Shown: positions 16,817-26,419, counted from the stretch's first letter. The stretch is 64,000 nucleotides of DNA from Aquamicrobium sp. LC103 (GCF_001014615.2 NZ_LBCQ02000001.1:62001-126000), one strand, 5' to 3'. Numbers and translations: made by a program. The notes: a model not told the origin generated them from the sequence alone.

Positions 16817-17233
16817 CTACCGGGCGACGGGCGGGAGCGGCGCGGCAAGGCGCGCGAGCGCGGAGACGCCGACCGCGATTGCGCCGGTGATGGAGAAGAT
16901 TTGCCGCCAGATCGGGGACGGCACGATGTCGGCGGCGACACCATGCACGATGGCATAGCCCGCCACGGCGGCGGGCGCGGCGAAGATCACGGCGATGGTC
17001 ACGCGCAGGATCGGCGCTCGCGCGGTGGCGAACAGGAAAGCTAGAATGGCGAAGGATGCCGCCGCCGCAGCGAGGCCGACCAGTCCTGCGCCGACAAGAC
17101 CGGCTCCGGTGCCGTGAGCGAAGCGGGCGGCGGCGAGCGCAATCATGAACGGGAGCGCGTGGGTCGCGAGCCTGTAGGCGAGGACGCAGAGCGTGGCGAT
17201 CGCCGCCACGGACATGACGATTCCGACGATCAT
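16817..17233 (-). CDS. Small integral membrane protein
   Basis: This is a 138-aa Ala-rich protein with about four hydrophobic segments: MIVGIVMSVAAIATLCVLAY, LVGAGLVGLAAAAASFAILAF, the run ILRVTIAVIFAAPAAVAGYA and IFSITGAIAVGVSALARLAA. No family was recognised. It is in line with the DUF2958 and 114-aa genes upstream, so it probably shares their transcript within the ICE accessory block. Confidence 0.55.
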   Translation of the reverse strand: MIVGIVMSVAAIATLCVLAYRLATHALPFMIALAAARFAHGTGAGLVGAGLVGLAAAAASFAILAFLFATARAPILRVTIAVIFAAPAAVAGYAIVHGVAADIVPSPIWRQIFSITGAIAVGVSALARLAAPLPPVAR

Positions 17234-17294
17234 GCTCGGCCTCCGCTCTGGCGAGGGCGATCCGGCGCGGTGGTGGTCGTGCCGGATCGCCGCT

Positions 17295-17660
17295 TCATGT
17301 GACGATCATCCCGGCATGACGGGCGATCTTGGCGTATGTGCTGAGGCGGTGTTCGGTCTTGAAATACAGGTCGCGTTCGACCGGCAGGCCGAGCTTGCCG
17401 CGCACATCCTCAATCGCGCTCAGCAGCGCGTAAACTAGCGCCGGGTCGCCAAGGCCGGGATCACACAAGCCGAACAGCCGAAGGTCATCGCCTTCGGGAT
17501 AGGCTTCGGTGATAAGCCATGTCGCTCCTGCGTCGGGCGTGATCACGACCGGGAACGGGTCGAAGCCGTCCTGAACCTCGGCGGTGCGGCCGTTGTCTAT
17601 CAGCCGGTCGCGCAGCTCGTCGGGGATCAGCGTTTCGGTGCGGGGGAAACGCCGTGTCAT
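17295..17660 (-). CDS. DUF2958 family protein
   Basis: This is a 121-aa protein of DUF2958. Typical stretches are LIPDELRDRLIDNG, FDPFPVVITPDAGATWLITE, DLRLFGLCDPGLGDPALVY and RDLYFKTEHRLSTYAK. The family is carried by many plasmids and ICEs, and its function is unknown. Its ATG overlaps the stop of the upstream 114-aa gene (17657-17660). Confidence 0.88.
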   Translation of the reverse strand: MTRRFPRTETLIPDELRDRLIDNGRTAEVQDGFDPFPVVITPDAGATWLITEAYPEGDDLRLFGLCDPGLGDPALVYALLSAIEDVRGKLGLPVERDLYFKTEHRLSTYAKIARHAGMIVT

Positions 17661-18001
17661 GACACCGCCTCCCGTTCCGGCTCGTTGATCCGGTGGCGGA
17701 CTCGGAAGGCGGCAATGGCTCCGGTCTGCCGCGCCAGCTTACGGGCGAGCGCCTCGATCTCGCTGCGCCGCTCGAAACGGATGGCCGCGAGGTTCTCCTG
17801 ATAAATCCGCTCGTCGGCGGTGGTCCACATGCTGTTGGAACGCCGATGCCTGCTTTGCCGGGATTTGGCTTGGCTGGTTACTGTCATGCGCTCGGCGCGG
17901 GCGGCGATCTGCCGCTCTACGATGGCAAGGTGGCGCTCGGTCTCGGCGCGCGCCGCCTCCATGCGGGCCAGCATCGCCCGCTGCTCGATATAGCTTCTCA
18001 T
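17657..18001 (-). CDS. Hypothetical coiled-coil protein (114 aa)
   Basis: This is a charged, helical protein with no recognised domain. MLARMEAARAETERHLAIVE and RFERRSEIEALARKLARQTG suggest two coiled-coil helices. It is coupled to DUF2958 downstream through ATGA. Two perfect hairpins separate it from the ParB-like gene upstream. Confidence 0.6.
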   Translation of the reverse strand: MRSYIEQRAMLARMEAARAETERHLAIVERQIAARAERMTVTSQAKSRQSRHRRSNSMWTTADERIYQENLAAIRFERRSEIEALARKLARQTGAIAAFRVRHRINEPEREAVS

Positions 18002-18028
18002 GGTCCTGTTCCTGTCGTGCGGTCGAGG

Positions 18029-18108
18029 TTTCCGGCCGCGCTGGCGCGGCCGGAAATGTCCTCGGTGTTGTCGGGAGGCTGGCCGGAACCGCCGAAGTGG
18101 TTCCGGCC
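18029..18108 (-). terminator. Two perfect hairpins after the ParB-like gene
   Basis: GGCCGGAACC/GGTTCCGGCC (18081-18090/18099-18108) and TTTCCGGCCGCG/CGCGGCCGGAAA (18029-18040/18045-18056) lie between the ParB-like stop and the next ATG on the minus strand. They could terminate or attenuate read-through, or stabilise mRNA ends. No U-tract is seen. Confidence 0.45.
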
Positions 18109-18116
18109 TTCGCGGC

Positions 18117-20528
18117 TCACTCGGCTGCTTCGTGGAAGGCTTCGCCGTCCATGTCCTCGGTGTCAGGGTCCGGACTGACCGGGGCTTCCTCCGGGTCAGC
18201 GGTTTCCTGCGCGTCGGGGTCCAGCGGGTCCCGGGGTGGCTCGTCGGCCTCCGGCGCATCCGGGTCGGCAGCGTCGGGGTCCGGCGTCTCGGCGGGCATC
18301 GCCTCCGGATCGTCCGGTTCCTCCGCTTCCGGCATGTCCGCTGTCGCGTCGGCTTCCGCCTGCGCGTCGTCCGCCCATGCGGGCGGCTCGGTGCGCAGGA
18401 GCGACGGGAGCCATCCGGTTCCGGCAAGCTCCCGCTCGGCAGCTTCCGCCATCGGCTGCTTCTTCATGCCTGCGAGGCATTCCGCCGCCTCGTCGCCAGC
18501 GCCTTCGCGCACGGCGGCGAGGATATGCGCCTTCGTCACGCGGCCAAGGTAGGCGCTGACGGTCGGCGTCCAGTGCTGGCCCATGTCCAGCGCAAGGGCC
18601 GTCGCCAGCCTGTCCGCCGTCTCATAGGCGCGGTGCTTATGCTCCCACGGCAGCTTGAGGGCGTTCACCGTGAGCGAGGCGCAATGCGCGAACAGCGCCA
18701 TGACGCTCGCCTGATCCAGACCGGCGATGAAATCCCACAGGTCCGCCACGTCCTGCGGCATGTCCTGCGCCCATCCGGCATGACGATCCGAAAGCGCCTT
18801 CGCCGCCTCGGTGTCCTCGATGCCGACCGCATGCTCGCCAAGGCGCGCGCTGGTGGGGCGGAGTTCGAGGGCATGGGCGTTCATGCCGAGATAGAAGGTC
18901 TGCGCTGCGAGCGCATGGGTGACCGCGATCAAGGCCATGTCCGGCTGCTCGCCAAGTGCAAGGCGCAGGCCAAGCGTCCGGTGAGCGGTCAGGTCGCAGA
19001 TGAGACGGTCGGGAAGCGGCTGGCCCGCATCGCCTTCCGGTTCCTTGTCGCCGCCATCGGGGTCCGGGTCGGAACCATCCTCGATGATCTCGCCGTCATC
19101 GTTCACGCGAACGCCGTCGATGACGGTTTCACCGTCCGCGACTTCCTCCACTTCCGGCTCCGGCGCTTCGTCCTGGGGCTGGATGAAGCCGCGTTCGATG
19201 CGGGGCGTTCCGTCGCGGTTCAGCACGACGAAAAGACCGCCGCGCTCGATCTCGTCGGGATCATAGGCATGACGCCGCGCGTCGATGCTGGCGATCTCGT
19301 CCCCGAGCTTTTGCAGGCGCTTCGCCACCTTCGGCGGAAGCTCGTCGGCTCCGTCCCACTTCTCCGACAGGGCCGCATGCTTCTCCTGCGCGGCGGCGTA
19401 GATGGCTTCTTCCTCGTCGGAAAGCTCCACCGGATGCGGATAGACGCGCCTGAAGCCGTGGGAATGCGGATAGTCGATGGACGCCTGCCACCACTTCCAG
19501 CCTTCCGTTTCCCGGATCGACTGCGCGATCCACTCCAGCTTGCCGATGACAAGCCGGTCTAGCAGCGCGGCATCCTCGAAGTAGCCGCCGCGATCCTCCG
19601 TGAACAGGTCGCGGATGATCGTGCCGCCATTTTCCAGATAATCCTCCGCACCGATGAAGACCGCGCGCCGATCCGTCGCCTCCACGTTGCTCGCCGTGAG
19701 GTCGCGGCGGATGATCCACGGCTCCTTGTTGTAATGCAGGTTCGCGAAAACCTGCTCCTGACGGGCATGGTCGTCCGTGACGGCGAACGCCTGCAACTGC
19801 TCAAGGGTCAGCTTGCCTTCGCGATAGACCTTCATCAGCTTGGGGCTGACAGTGCCAAGCCGAAGCCGCTGCTTCACCACATGCTCGCTGACGCCGAAGC
19901 GGGCCGCGATTTCAGCCGCTCCCCGTCCGCGCTTTTGCGAAAGCTCGTGAAACGCCTCGAACTGATCGGCGGGGTGCATGGCCGCGCGCGTCACGTTCTC
20001 GTCAAGGCTGATCTCGAACGGATCGTTTTCCGTGTCGACGACGCAACGGACAGGCTCCGTCCGCTTGATCTCCTTGCGCTTCACGCGAAGCAACTGCGCC
20101 AGCCTGCGGCCTTCGCCGATGCTGACGAAATAGAAGCCGGTCGGCTTCCCGTCCGCATCAAGCTCCGGCTCCACAACGAGGTTCTGGAACATGCCCTTGG
20201 CGGCGATGCTCGCCGCATAGGCTTCGATTTCCGCCTCAGTATGCGGGGTCTTGCGGGCGTTCCGGGGCGACTTCTTCAACTTGTTGAGCGGGATGAAAAC
20301 CGTCTCGCCGCTTGCGGGAACCGCTGCGGCTTCCGCTTCCGGGGCGTTCACGGCTTCCGCCGCAACGCTGGCCGCATCCGCGACGGTTTCAGCTTCCGCC
20401 TCCGATGCGGGCAAAGCCGCGACCACGTTCGCCAACACGTCTCCGACGCTGCGGATTTCCGTATCCGCCGCCGCTTCCGCGACCATCGCAACCGTGACGG
20501 CCTTCGCCTTCTTCGATGTCCTTGCCAT
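18117..20528 (-). CDS. Large ParB/RepB-like (ParB N-terminal nuclease fold) protein
   Basis: This 803-aa protein has an Ala/Glu-rich leader (1-70), then a ParB N-terminal domain (IPLNKLKKSPRNARKTPHTE, SIAAKGMFQNLVVEPE, FVSIGEGRRLAQL) and an HTH (RGAAEIAARFGVSEHVVKQR). The long C-terminus is acidic and repetitive near the end (DPDAADPDAPEADEPPRDPL). Such ICE/plasmid ParB-like proteins are much longer than partition ParB and have no proven role; DNA binding is likely. Its leader carries the second copy of the hairpin repeat. Confidence 0.85.
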   Translation of the reverse strand: MARTSKKAKAVTVAMVAEAAADTEIRSVGDVLANVVAALPASEAEAETVADAASVAAEAVNAPEAEAAAVPASGETVFIPLNKLKKSPRNARKTPHTEAEIEAYAASIAAKGMFQNLVVEPELDADGKPTGFYFVSIGEGRRLAQLLRVKRKEIKRTEPVRCVVDTENDPFEISLDENVTRAAMHPADQFEAFHELSQKRGRGAAEIAARFGVSEHVVKQRLRLGTVSPKLMKVYREGKLTLEQLQAFAVTDDHARQEQVFANLHYNKEPWIIRRDLTASNVEATDRRAVFIGAEDYLENGGTIIRDLFTEDRGGYFEDAALLDRLVIGKLEWIAQSIRETEGWKWWQASIDYPHSHGFRRVYPHPVELSDEEEAIYAAAQEKHAALSEKWDGADELPPKVAKRLQKLGDEIASIDARRHAYDPDEIERGGLFVVLNRDGTPRIERGFIQPQDEAPEPEVEEVADGETVIDGVRVNDDGEIIEDGSDPDPDGGDKEPEGDAGQPLPDRLICDLTAHRTLGLRLALGEQPDMALIAVTHALAAQTFYLGMNAHALELRPTSARLGEHAVGIEDTEAAKALSDRHAGWAQDMPQDVADLWDFIAGLDQASVMALFAHCASLTVNALKLPWEHKHRAYETADRLATALALDMGQHWTPTVSAYLGRVTKAHILAAVREGAGDEAAECLAGMKKQPMAEAAERELAGTGWLPSLLRTEPPAWADDAQAEADATADMPEAEEPDDPEAMPAETPDPDAADPDAPEADEPPRDPLDPDAQETADPEEAPVSPDPDTEDMDGEAFHEAAE

Positions 20529-20867
20529 TGTTCCAATCCTTTCTCCGTTAATGCCGGAGGCATGTCCCCGACATGCCTCCCGGGGGCGCGTGAGCGCTCG
20601 GCAGAGAGGGGGGCGGCTGCCGGCGAGCATGGCCGGGTTGCGCAGCGCGCGGGGCGGATCGGAAGGTTTGTGTGGGTGACGGCTATGGGTCGCCTTGCGT
20701 GCGCGCGGCCCTGCCATGAGCAGGCGGCGGTCGCGGGGGAGAGATGGCCGAGACCATCTCTCCCTCAATCGAGATTTGTACTTTGTAGAAAAATGTTGGT
20801 AGTGGCTGCAGCCAGGTGACTACGCGCCTATTTGTCTCAGCAAGCAATATCCGATGGCGGAGGACAG
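20529..20867 (-). repeat. Leader repeat copy 2 and intergenic region
   Basis: The ParB-like leader contains GGAGGCATGTC and GACATGCCTCC in near-direct apposition (about 20555-20580), then CGGGGGCGCGTGAGCGC and GCCGGCGAGCATGGCCGGG, as in the DUF932 leader at 14376-14470. Beyond about 20760 the sequence turns AT-richer and leads into the plus-strand gene at 20868. No gene lies in the gap. Confidence 0.65.
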
Positions 20868-21398
20868 ATGGTGTCAACGATCCGATTCTCGACCTTCCCA
20901 CGCACGGAGCCGCCGCCTGGGTTCACCGAGAAGCTCGTCGCGGTGTTTCAGACACGAGAAAATTCAATTGCCACGGCCGATCTTGTCAAAGGATTGACGA
21001 GCAATGAGGTCCTTCAGATACTCAGAGAGGACCTGATGAGAATGGGCTTCCAGGTCGAACAAGGCAAAATGGTCGCCGATAGAATTAAGCGTCCAGTCTT
21101 CTTCGGCGAGAACGGAGCCGCGACCCTCCAATATGAAGTCGATGCTTTCCACCCGGAATGGCGATGCGGTCTTGAAATTGAGGCCGGCCGGGCCTCCGAA
21201 GGAAATGCGATCTATCGCGATCTTATCCAGGCTCTGGTGATGGTTAACTTGGATTGCTTGGTGCTCGCGGTTCCTAATGGCTATCGGCGCAAAAGTTTAG
21301 GACGCACGGTAGTCAGCAAGGACTATGCCCGAACATGTGCCGTGGCCGACGCTCTGTTCGGGCACACCAGGATTCGAATGCCTATCGCCTCGTTGTGA
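20868..21398 (+). CDS. PD-(D/E)XK-like nuclease candidate
   Basis: This is a 176-aa protein. LQYEVDAFHPEWRCGLEIEAGRASEGNAIYRDLIQALVMVNLDC has the strand-Asp ... Glu-x-Glu arrangement of PD-(D/E)XK nucleases, with the usual Lys replaced. It continues CLVLAVPNGYRRKSLGRT. The ATG at 20868 follows GGAGGACAG; an upstream ATG at 20832 is less likely. It stands 300 bp before the methyltransferase cassette on the same strand and could be its restriction partner, but it may have its own promoter. Fold assignment is by pattern only. Confidence 0.55.
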   Translation: MVSTIRFSTFPRTEPPPGFTEKLVAVFQTRENSIATADLVKGLTSNEVLQILREDLMRMGFQVEQGKMVADRIKRPVFFGENGAATLQYEVDAFHPEWRCGLEIEAGRASEGNAIYRDLIQALVMVNLDCLVLAVPNGYRRKSLGRTVVSKDYARTCAVADALFGHTRIRMPIASL

Positions 21399-21645
21399 TC
21401 GGATACTAGCGTCTTCCAGGTTGACGCGGCACGGCGGCCGGAAGATCTCCTGCCTCTGGTGGCCTGCCTCACAAACGTGCAACCTGGACCCGGCCGGGGG
21501 ATCGAAATTATAGCTCATACCTGGAATCGGGCGAGCTTTTTGGACCGTGCTCGGTAAATCCATGGGAGATCTGGTGCCACATCGGCGAGTCACTATGACG
21601 CAGTAACATGTTGTGAATCTTGAGCGATTCCGAGGGTGGCGTGCG

Positions 21646-21674
21646 TTGACTAATTTTGTTGACGATGCGATTCT
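21646..21674 (+). promoter_or_regulatory. Candidate promoter of the methyltransferase cassette
   Basis: TTGACT (21646-21651) and GATTCT (21669-21674) have a 17-bp spacer and leave a leader of about 18 nt before the ATG at 21699. The -35 is good and the -10 weak, which would suit control by the XRE domain of the first gene. The 21399-21645 remainder shows no gene. Confidence 0.4.
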
Positions 21675-21698
21675 GGCCATCCAGAGGGATTAGGCAGC

Positions 21699-24600
21699 AT
21701 GTGGTCAGCGGACGCCATTCGGGCTAGGCGGGAGGCGAAGGGATTCTCCCTGACGGACTTGGCGCAGCGCCTTGATGTGACCAAGTCGTATATGAGCCTG
21801 ATCGAGACCGGCAAACGGTCGCTGACATCGGACCAAGCGCAGAAGCTCGGCGAATTGCTTTGCTTGCCGACGGAAATGCTGCTGATCGGTTCGGGCCGTC
21901 TGCCAACCGATGTCCAGACAGCAATTGATGCCGATGCGGCAGAAGTGACCACAGCTGTACGAGCCCGTGCCGATCAAAGCGCAGTTCGGTTCCAGTCGGA
22001 ACCGCAAGCCATCCCCTGCTCTAAACCAGAGAGGGCAGCCAGGGCGGCGGCCTCGTCACCGCCCGCAATTGTTGCTGTCAACAAGACGTCTACGTCGTAT
22101 CGCGCACACAGCTATCATACCAAAGTGCCGCCGGCAGCAATCGTGCCGTTTATTGAGGCCTTCACCGAAGTCGGCGATGTAGTTCTCGATTCCTTTTGTG
22201 GCTCGGGAATGACCGGCGTTGCGGCATTGAGCGTGGGCCGGAATGCGCTGCTTTCAGATTTCTCGCCTGCGGCGGTTCACATCGCTCGCAACTACACTTC
22301 GCCCTGTGATCCGGAAGCATTTGAGCGAGCGTTTAAGAGGGTCGGCGATCGTGTCAAGCCGACGATGAACTGGCTTTATACCCCGCTTCAGGAGCCCCAG
22401 TGTCTGATTGAATATACAACTTGGAGTGATGTTTTTTCCTGTGCCGCTTGCGGCGGGCAGATCGTCTATTGGGAGGTTTTCGGTAACAGCGATAGAGATT
22501 TCATCGAATGCCGGCATTGCGGTGCAAAAGCTCGGAAGGCCGACCTGACCTGGGTCGGCGAAGAACCCGTCCAATCTCATGCGCGCGAATCTGGCTCGCG
22601 ACGGATCACTGCCCATACGCCGAGTCCGCAGGAACGTGCTCTGGTAGCGGAGATCGAAGCCGCGCCAGTCCCATACTGGACCCCAAATACCGCATTTGGA
22701 TCGGATCGCGAGATGTGGCGTGCTTCGCATCGGGCTATGGGCATCGCCGATGCGGCCGGATTCTATACCAAACGCAACCTGCATGCTTTGGCAGCGCTGC
22801 GGCACGCAATTCTAGCCGAGCCGGACCTTCGCCTCAGAGAGGCCCTCCTGTTCGCCTTCACCGCTTGCGTCAATCGTGCATCAAAACGCTATCAGTGGAA
22901 TGCGAAGCGGCCAACCAATGTGATGACCGGCACGCTATATATCTCGTCACTGCGCTATGAATGGAATGTTTGGAGCCTTTTCGGACGCAAGGCTGCGGAT
23001 GTTCTTCGTTACTACAGAACATTTTCTCCGATAGGCGGAAACGCTGAGGTTTACCAGAGGTCGGCGACGGATTTGGGATGTATTCCGGATAGCTCCATCG
23101 ATATGATATTCGTCGATCCCCCTTTCGGATCCAATATATTCTATGCAGACAGTTCTCTACTCTGGGACGCATGGCTCGGATCCGCGACCGACCAAGGTGC
23201 GGAGATCGTTGTCAATCAACGTCGCTCGCGCTTGTCAGGAGGAAAGGACATTGAAAGCTATGGCGGTCTGCTCGCGGCGTCCTTCAAGGAAGCCGCGCGC
23301 GTTCTGCGCCGTGGTGGTCGCGGCGTTCTCGCCTTTTCGAACTCCGACGATCGGGTGTGGACCGCAGTCCAGGATGCCCTTTCCGATGCTGGTCTTGATG
23401 TGCTGAGCGCCCACATTCTCGACAAGGGGCAACCATCGATCAAGGGCGTCAAGGGACATCTGGGCCAAGAGCACGTAACACGGCTCGACCTGACTCTCTG
23501 CCTCGGACATCGGACTCGGCCCGCAAAAGTCGAGCGATCGCCGGCAACAACCGCTTTTGTTGACGGCGCCATTGCTCGAGCTGTTGCGGCGGGCCATGAG
23601 CGCAATGATCAGATTTACACGGCTGTGCTTCGCGACGCGCTGAAGGCGGACCTTTCCGTGTCGGGAATAACCATGCCGGCAATCGAGAAGCGTCGCTCTG
23701 AGATTTCCGATGTGGCGACGCCGATGCTGGAAAACAACGAGCACGATTTTGTCGCCGGGTATTTATCCGACGGAGCGGACCTGCCCGCATCGCGGGGATC
23801 GTCATCGCCGGATTTGCCGCCAGCGCAACGGACGGTGCCGGGCGGCCGTAACACTGCCTTCTACATGGCGCACAGCTATCACACAAAGGTGCCGCCAGAG
23901 GCGATCCGTCCGTTCATCGAGCATTTCACAAAGCCTGGAGATGTCGTGCTCGATCCATTCGCTGGATCGGGAATGACTGGCTTGGCCGCCGCCCTGGCTG
24001 GACGTGAGGCGATAGTCAACGATCTATCGCCAGTCGCTACTCATTTAGCCTGGAACCATACAAGACCATGCGACGGCAAAGCACTCACCAAAGCATTCAT
24101 CAAGGTCGAAAAAGCGGTAAGCAGCCGTCTGACAGAACTCTACGCCACAAAAGATGAGAGTGGAAGGCCGGCGCAGATCCGCTGGACCATCTGGAGCACG
24201 CGTCATCGCTGTCCCGCCTGCAATCATGTGTTTGCGCTGTGGGATACAATGGACCGAAAAACTGGGCGCCTAGGCCGGGCAACACAATGCCCGCGTTGCC
24301 TCACTGAGGCCGATCGACGCCGGTTTGAAGTCGTTGAGAACGTTCCCGCCTGGGTGGCATTTGAACGCAGGAATGGCAGTCTCGGTGAAAAGCCGGCGGA
24401 CGCTGCCGACATTCAGCACGCCCTCGCTATAGCGATGGATGAGGAACTTTGGTGGCCGTCCACGCCGCTGGGTCCCGATCGAGAGATGTATCAACGTTGT
24501 GCGTTGCACTTGCAGGGCGTGAGCACGGTCGCGGATCTTTACACGTCTCGCAATCTGACTGCACTCGCCCTGATCTGGCGAGAAATTCTCAAAGTGACTG

Positions 24601-25544
24601 ATGAGCGTATCAAGAGGGCCCTGGCGTTCGCTTTCACCAATACTGCCTGGCATGGCACGCGCATGCGCCGGTTTAACGCCAGGGGCGGACATCGGCCGCT
24701 GACCGGCACACTCTATGTCCCGCAGCTCTCGTCAGAAGCCAACGTTCTAGAGGTGATGCGCAAGAAAATCAGGCAACTAGTCAAATATTATGACGCGCTA
24801 GACGTCAAATCTGCCAATTGTCCGAGAGTCCTTCTTGGCAGTGCGACGATGTTGTCCTCTATTTCGTCGGAGAGCATCGACTACGTGTTTACCGATCCGC
24901 CATTTGGATCCAACATATTCTACGCTGACTGCAATGTGGTGTGGGAATCTTGGCTCGGGCGCATTACCGATCCAGAAGATGAGGCGGTGGTCAATAGATC
25001 GCTACCAGAGGCCGATGGTGGAAAGAGCTTGGCCGACTACGAAATTTTGATGACCGCAGCGATGAAGGAAATGGCTCGTGTCCTCAAACCCGGCGGTTGG
25101 GCTACTGTCGTTTTTCACAATACCGATCCTGCTGTTTGGCGCTCACTACGTGATGCCGCGACTACTGCCGGCTTCGAATTCCATGAGGCCGCCTCGCTAG
25201 ATCGCAAACAGCAAAGTCATAAAGGCTATAAGGGGCGAGGCGATGAGGAAGACGTCGCGCATTTTGACGTTGTGATGAATTTGCGTAAGCCGCTCGTCGA
25301 TGATCTGCCCAAAGCGACTCCCACTTCCGCCAAATCAGAGAGGATCGATCTACCCTCCTTGGTTGAGCGCGTCTGGAGAATGCCTGACATAGCCGCGCGC
25401 GGCGTCCAGGGCGTGCATGCTGAGGTTATGAGACAGCTAGTTTCGCTTGGCGGTCGCGATTTTCCTGCATTTAGTGAAGTGCGCACCATATGCGAGGCGT
25501 TAGCCGACCCGCTTGACTCAAAGGCATGGCAAACGTACAGCTAA
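21699..25544 (+). CDS. XRE-fused tandem DNA methyltransferase
   Basis: This 1281-aa protein has an N-terminal XRE HTH (residues 4-60, SLTDLAQRLDVTKSYMSLIE) fused to two methyltransferase modules. Both start AHSYHTKVPP and carry motif I (VVLDSFCGSGMTG about 161-173; VVLDPFAGSGMTG about 749-761), a zinc-ribbon insert (CAACG...CRHCG; CPACN...CPRC) and motif IV DPPFGSNIFYAD (about 473 and 1066). DPPF predicts N6-adenine or N4-cytosine methylation. Order I-insert-IV is alpha-like. Both sites look intact, so the internal duplication may give two target strands or specificities. It probably marks self DNA for the downstream cassette. Confidence 0.88.
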   Translation: MWSADAIRARREAKGFSLTDLAQRLDVTKSYMSLIETGKRSLTSDQAQKLGELLCLPTEMLLIGSGRLPTDVQTAIDADAAEVTTAVRARADQSAVRFQSEPQAIPCSKPERAARAAASSPPAIVAVNKTSTSYRAHSYHTKVPPAAIVPFIEAFTEVGDVVLDSFCGSGMTGVAALSVGRNALLSDFSPAAVHIARNYTSPCDPEAFERAFKRVGDRVKPTMNWLYTPLQEPQCLIEYTTWSDVFSCAACGGQIVYWEVFGNSDRDFIECRHCGAKARKADLTWVGEEPVQSHARESGSRRITAHTPSPQERALVAEIEAAPVPYWTPNTAFGSDREMWRASHRAMGIADAAGFYTKRNLHALAALRHAILAEPDLRLREALLFAFTACVNRASKRYQWNAKRPTNVMTGTLYISSLRYEWNVWSLFGRKAADVLRYYRTFSPIGGNAEVYQRSATDLGCIPDSSIDMIFVDPPFGSNIFYADSSLLWDAWLGSATDQGAEIVVNQRRSRLSGGKDIESYGGLLAASFKEAARVLRRGGRGVLAFSNSDDRVWTAVQDALSDAGLDVLSAHILDKGQPSIKGVKGHLGQEHVTRLDLTLCLGHRTRPAKVERSPATTAFVDGAIARAVAAGHERNDQIYTAVLRDALKADLSVSGITMPAIEKRRSEISDVATPMLENNEHDFVAGYLSDGADLPASRGSSSPDLPPAQRTVPGGRNTAFYMAHSYHTKVPPEAIRPFIEHFTKPGDVVLDPFAGSGMTGLAAALAGREAIVNDLSPVATHLAWNHTRPCDGKALTKAFIKVEKAVSSRLTELYATKDESGRPAQIRWTIWSTRHRCPACNHVFALWDTMDRKTGRLGRATQCPRCLTEADRRRFEVVENVPAWVAFERRNGSLGEKPADAADIQHALAIAMDEELWWPSTPLGPDREMYQRCALHLQGVSTVADLYTSRNLTALALIWREILKVTDERIKRALAFAFTNTAWHGTRMRRFNARGGHRPLTGTLYVPQLSSEANVLEVMRKKIRQLVKYYDALDVKSANCPRVLLGSATMLSSISSESIDYVFTDPPFGSNIFYADCNVVWESWLGRITDPEDEAVVNRSLPEADGGKSLADYEILMTAAMKEMARVLKPGGWATVVFHNTDPAVWRSLRDAATTAGFEFHEAASLDRKQQSHKGYKGRGDEEDVAHFDVVMNLRKPLVDDLPKATPTSAKSERIDLPSLVERVWRMPDIAARGVQGVHAEVMRQLVSLGGRDFPAFSEVRTICEALADPLDSKAWQTYS

Positions 25545-25598
25545 CTAAGCTGTTGCATATGTCGCATAGAGCGGCATTCAGCAGCTTAGAAGGCCTAG

Positions 25599-26417
25599 AT
25601 GGACGAAATCCTAACGATTCAAGATGTCGCGGCTCGGCTGAAGCTCGCCGAACGGACTGTTTATGCCATGGTTGCAGAACGCGAGATGCCTGCGTTCAAA
25701 GTCAGAGGCCAGTGGCGCATCCGCCGATCTGACTTCGAACGTTGGCTGGACGAAGTTGCGCTGTCGGGTCAGTCATCAGCGCCCGTCAGACGCGAACCCC
25801 GGATAGCCGCTGCGGCGGCCATCTCTGACATCGACGTTGAAGACAGATCCGACGCGGTTGCCGATTTACCAGTCGCTGCCCTGAGCGAGCGACGGAGCCA
25901 GAAAGGCCTCCACCAAAGGTTCATCGATGCGCTAGGCGAGCGGGTAAAAAGCCATTCGCCGATCACGCAGAAGCCGATCGAGCTAGATCTCGTGCCACCC
26001 TTGCCCAGCCGTGTGCGCGTTTACCTGTTCAATGCCACCCGCCCTCCTGGCGGTCGCCCACTCGGCGAACACAAAATCCAGCTTATCATGCCGGGACAGA
26101 GACGTGGCCAGCGAGGCTCTCTCGATCATAGCGATGGTCGAATTGTATTCTTAGTCGGATATGCCGCCGAAGAAGATGTCTTCATTCTATGGGACGCCGG
26201 GCTCTATTCAGATTTTGCGTGGTCCCGGAATGTGCAGGTGAAAGCCGAAACCATCGTAGAGGCGTCAGCCGGCAAACTGGCGATTCAGCAACGTCACTTG
26301 CGTCCGAGTGGTGCTGCCTCGGTCACGGAAACCCTAATCGCGACGCCAGCCACACGTTTGGTCGATGCTCTTCAACGTAGGGTTCAACTCACGCGCGAAC
26401 GAATGGTACAGGACTGA
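25599..26417 (+). CDS. HTH protein with a shared methylase-associated domain
   Basis: This 272-aa protein starts with an excisionase/MerR-type HTH (TIQDVAARLKLAERTVYAMV, then VRGQWRIRRSDFERWLDE). The C-terminal domain reads VRVYLFNATRPPGG, EHKIQLIMPGQ, IVFLVGYAAEEDVFILWDAG and resembles the N-terminal domain of the 346-aa protein at 31114. The domain may be a nuclease or DNA-reading module; its activity is unknown to me. Two bases separate it from the helicase gene. Confidence 0.65.
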   Translation: MDEILTIQDVAARLKLAERTVYAMVAEREMPAFKVRGQWRIRRSDFERWLDEVALSGQSSAPVRREPRIAAAAAISDIDVEDRSDAVADLPVAALSERRSQKGLHQRFIDALGERVKSHSPITQKPIELDLVPPLPSRVRVYLFNATRPPGGRPLGEHKIQLIMPGQRRGQRGSLDHSDGRIVFLVGYAAEEDVFILWDAGLYSDFAWSRNVQVKAETIVEASAGKLAIQQRHLRPSGAASVTETLIATPATRLVDALQRRVQLTRERMVQD

Positions 26418-26419
26418 CG

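Noticed and set aside
18000-19562. 520-codon plus-strand frame
   Set aside because: Antisense shadow of the ParB-like gene.
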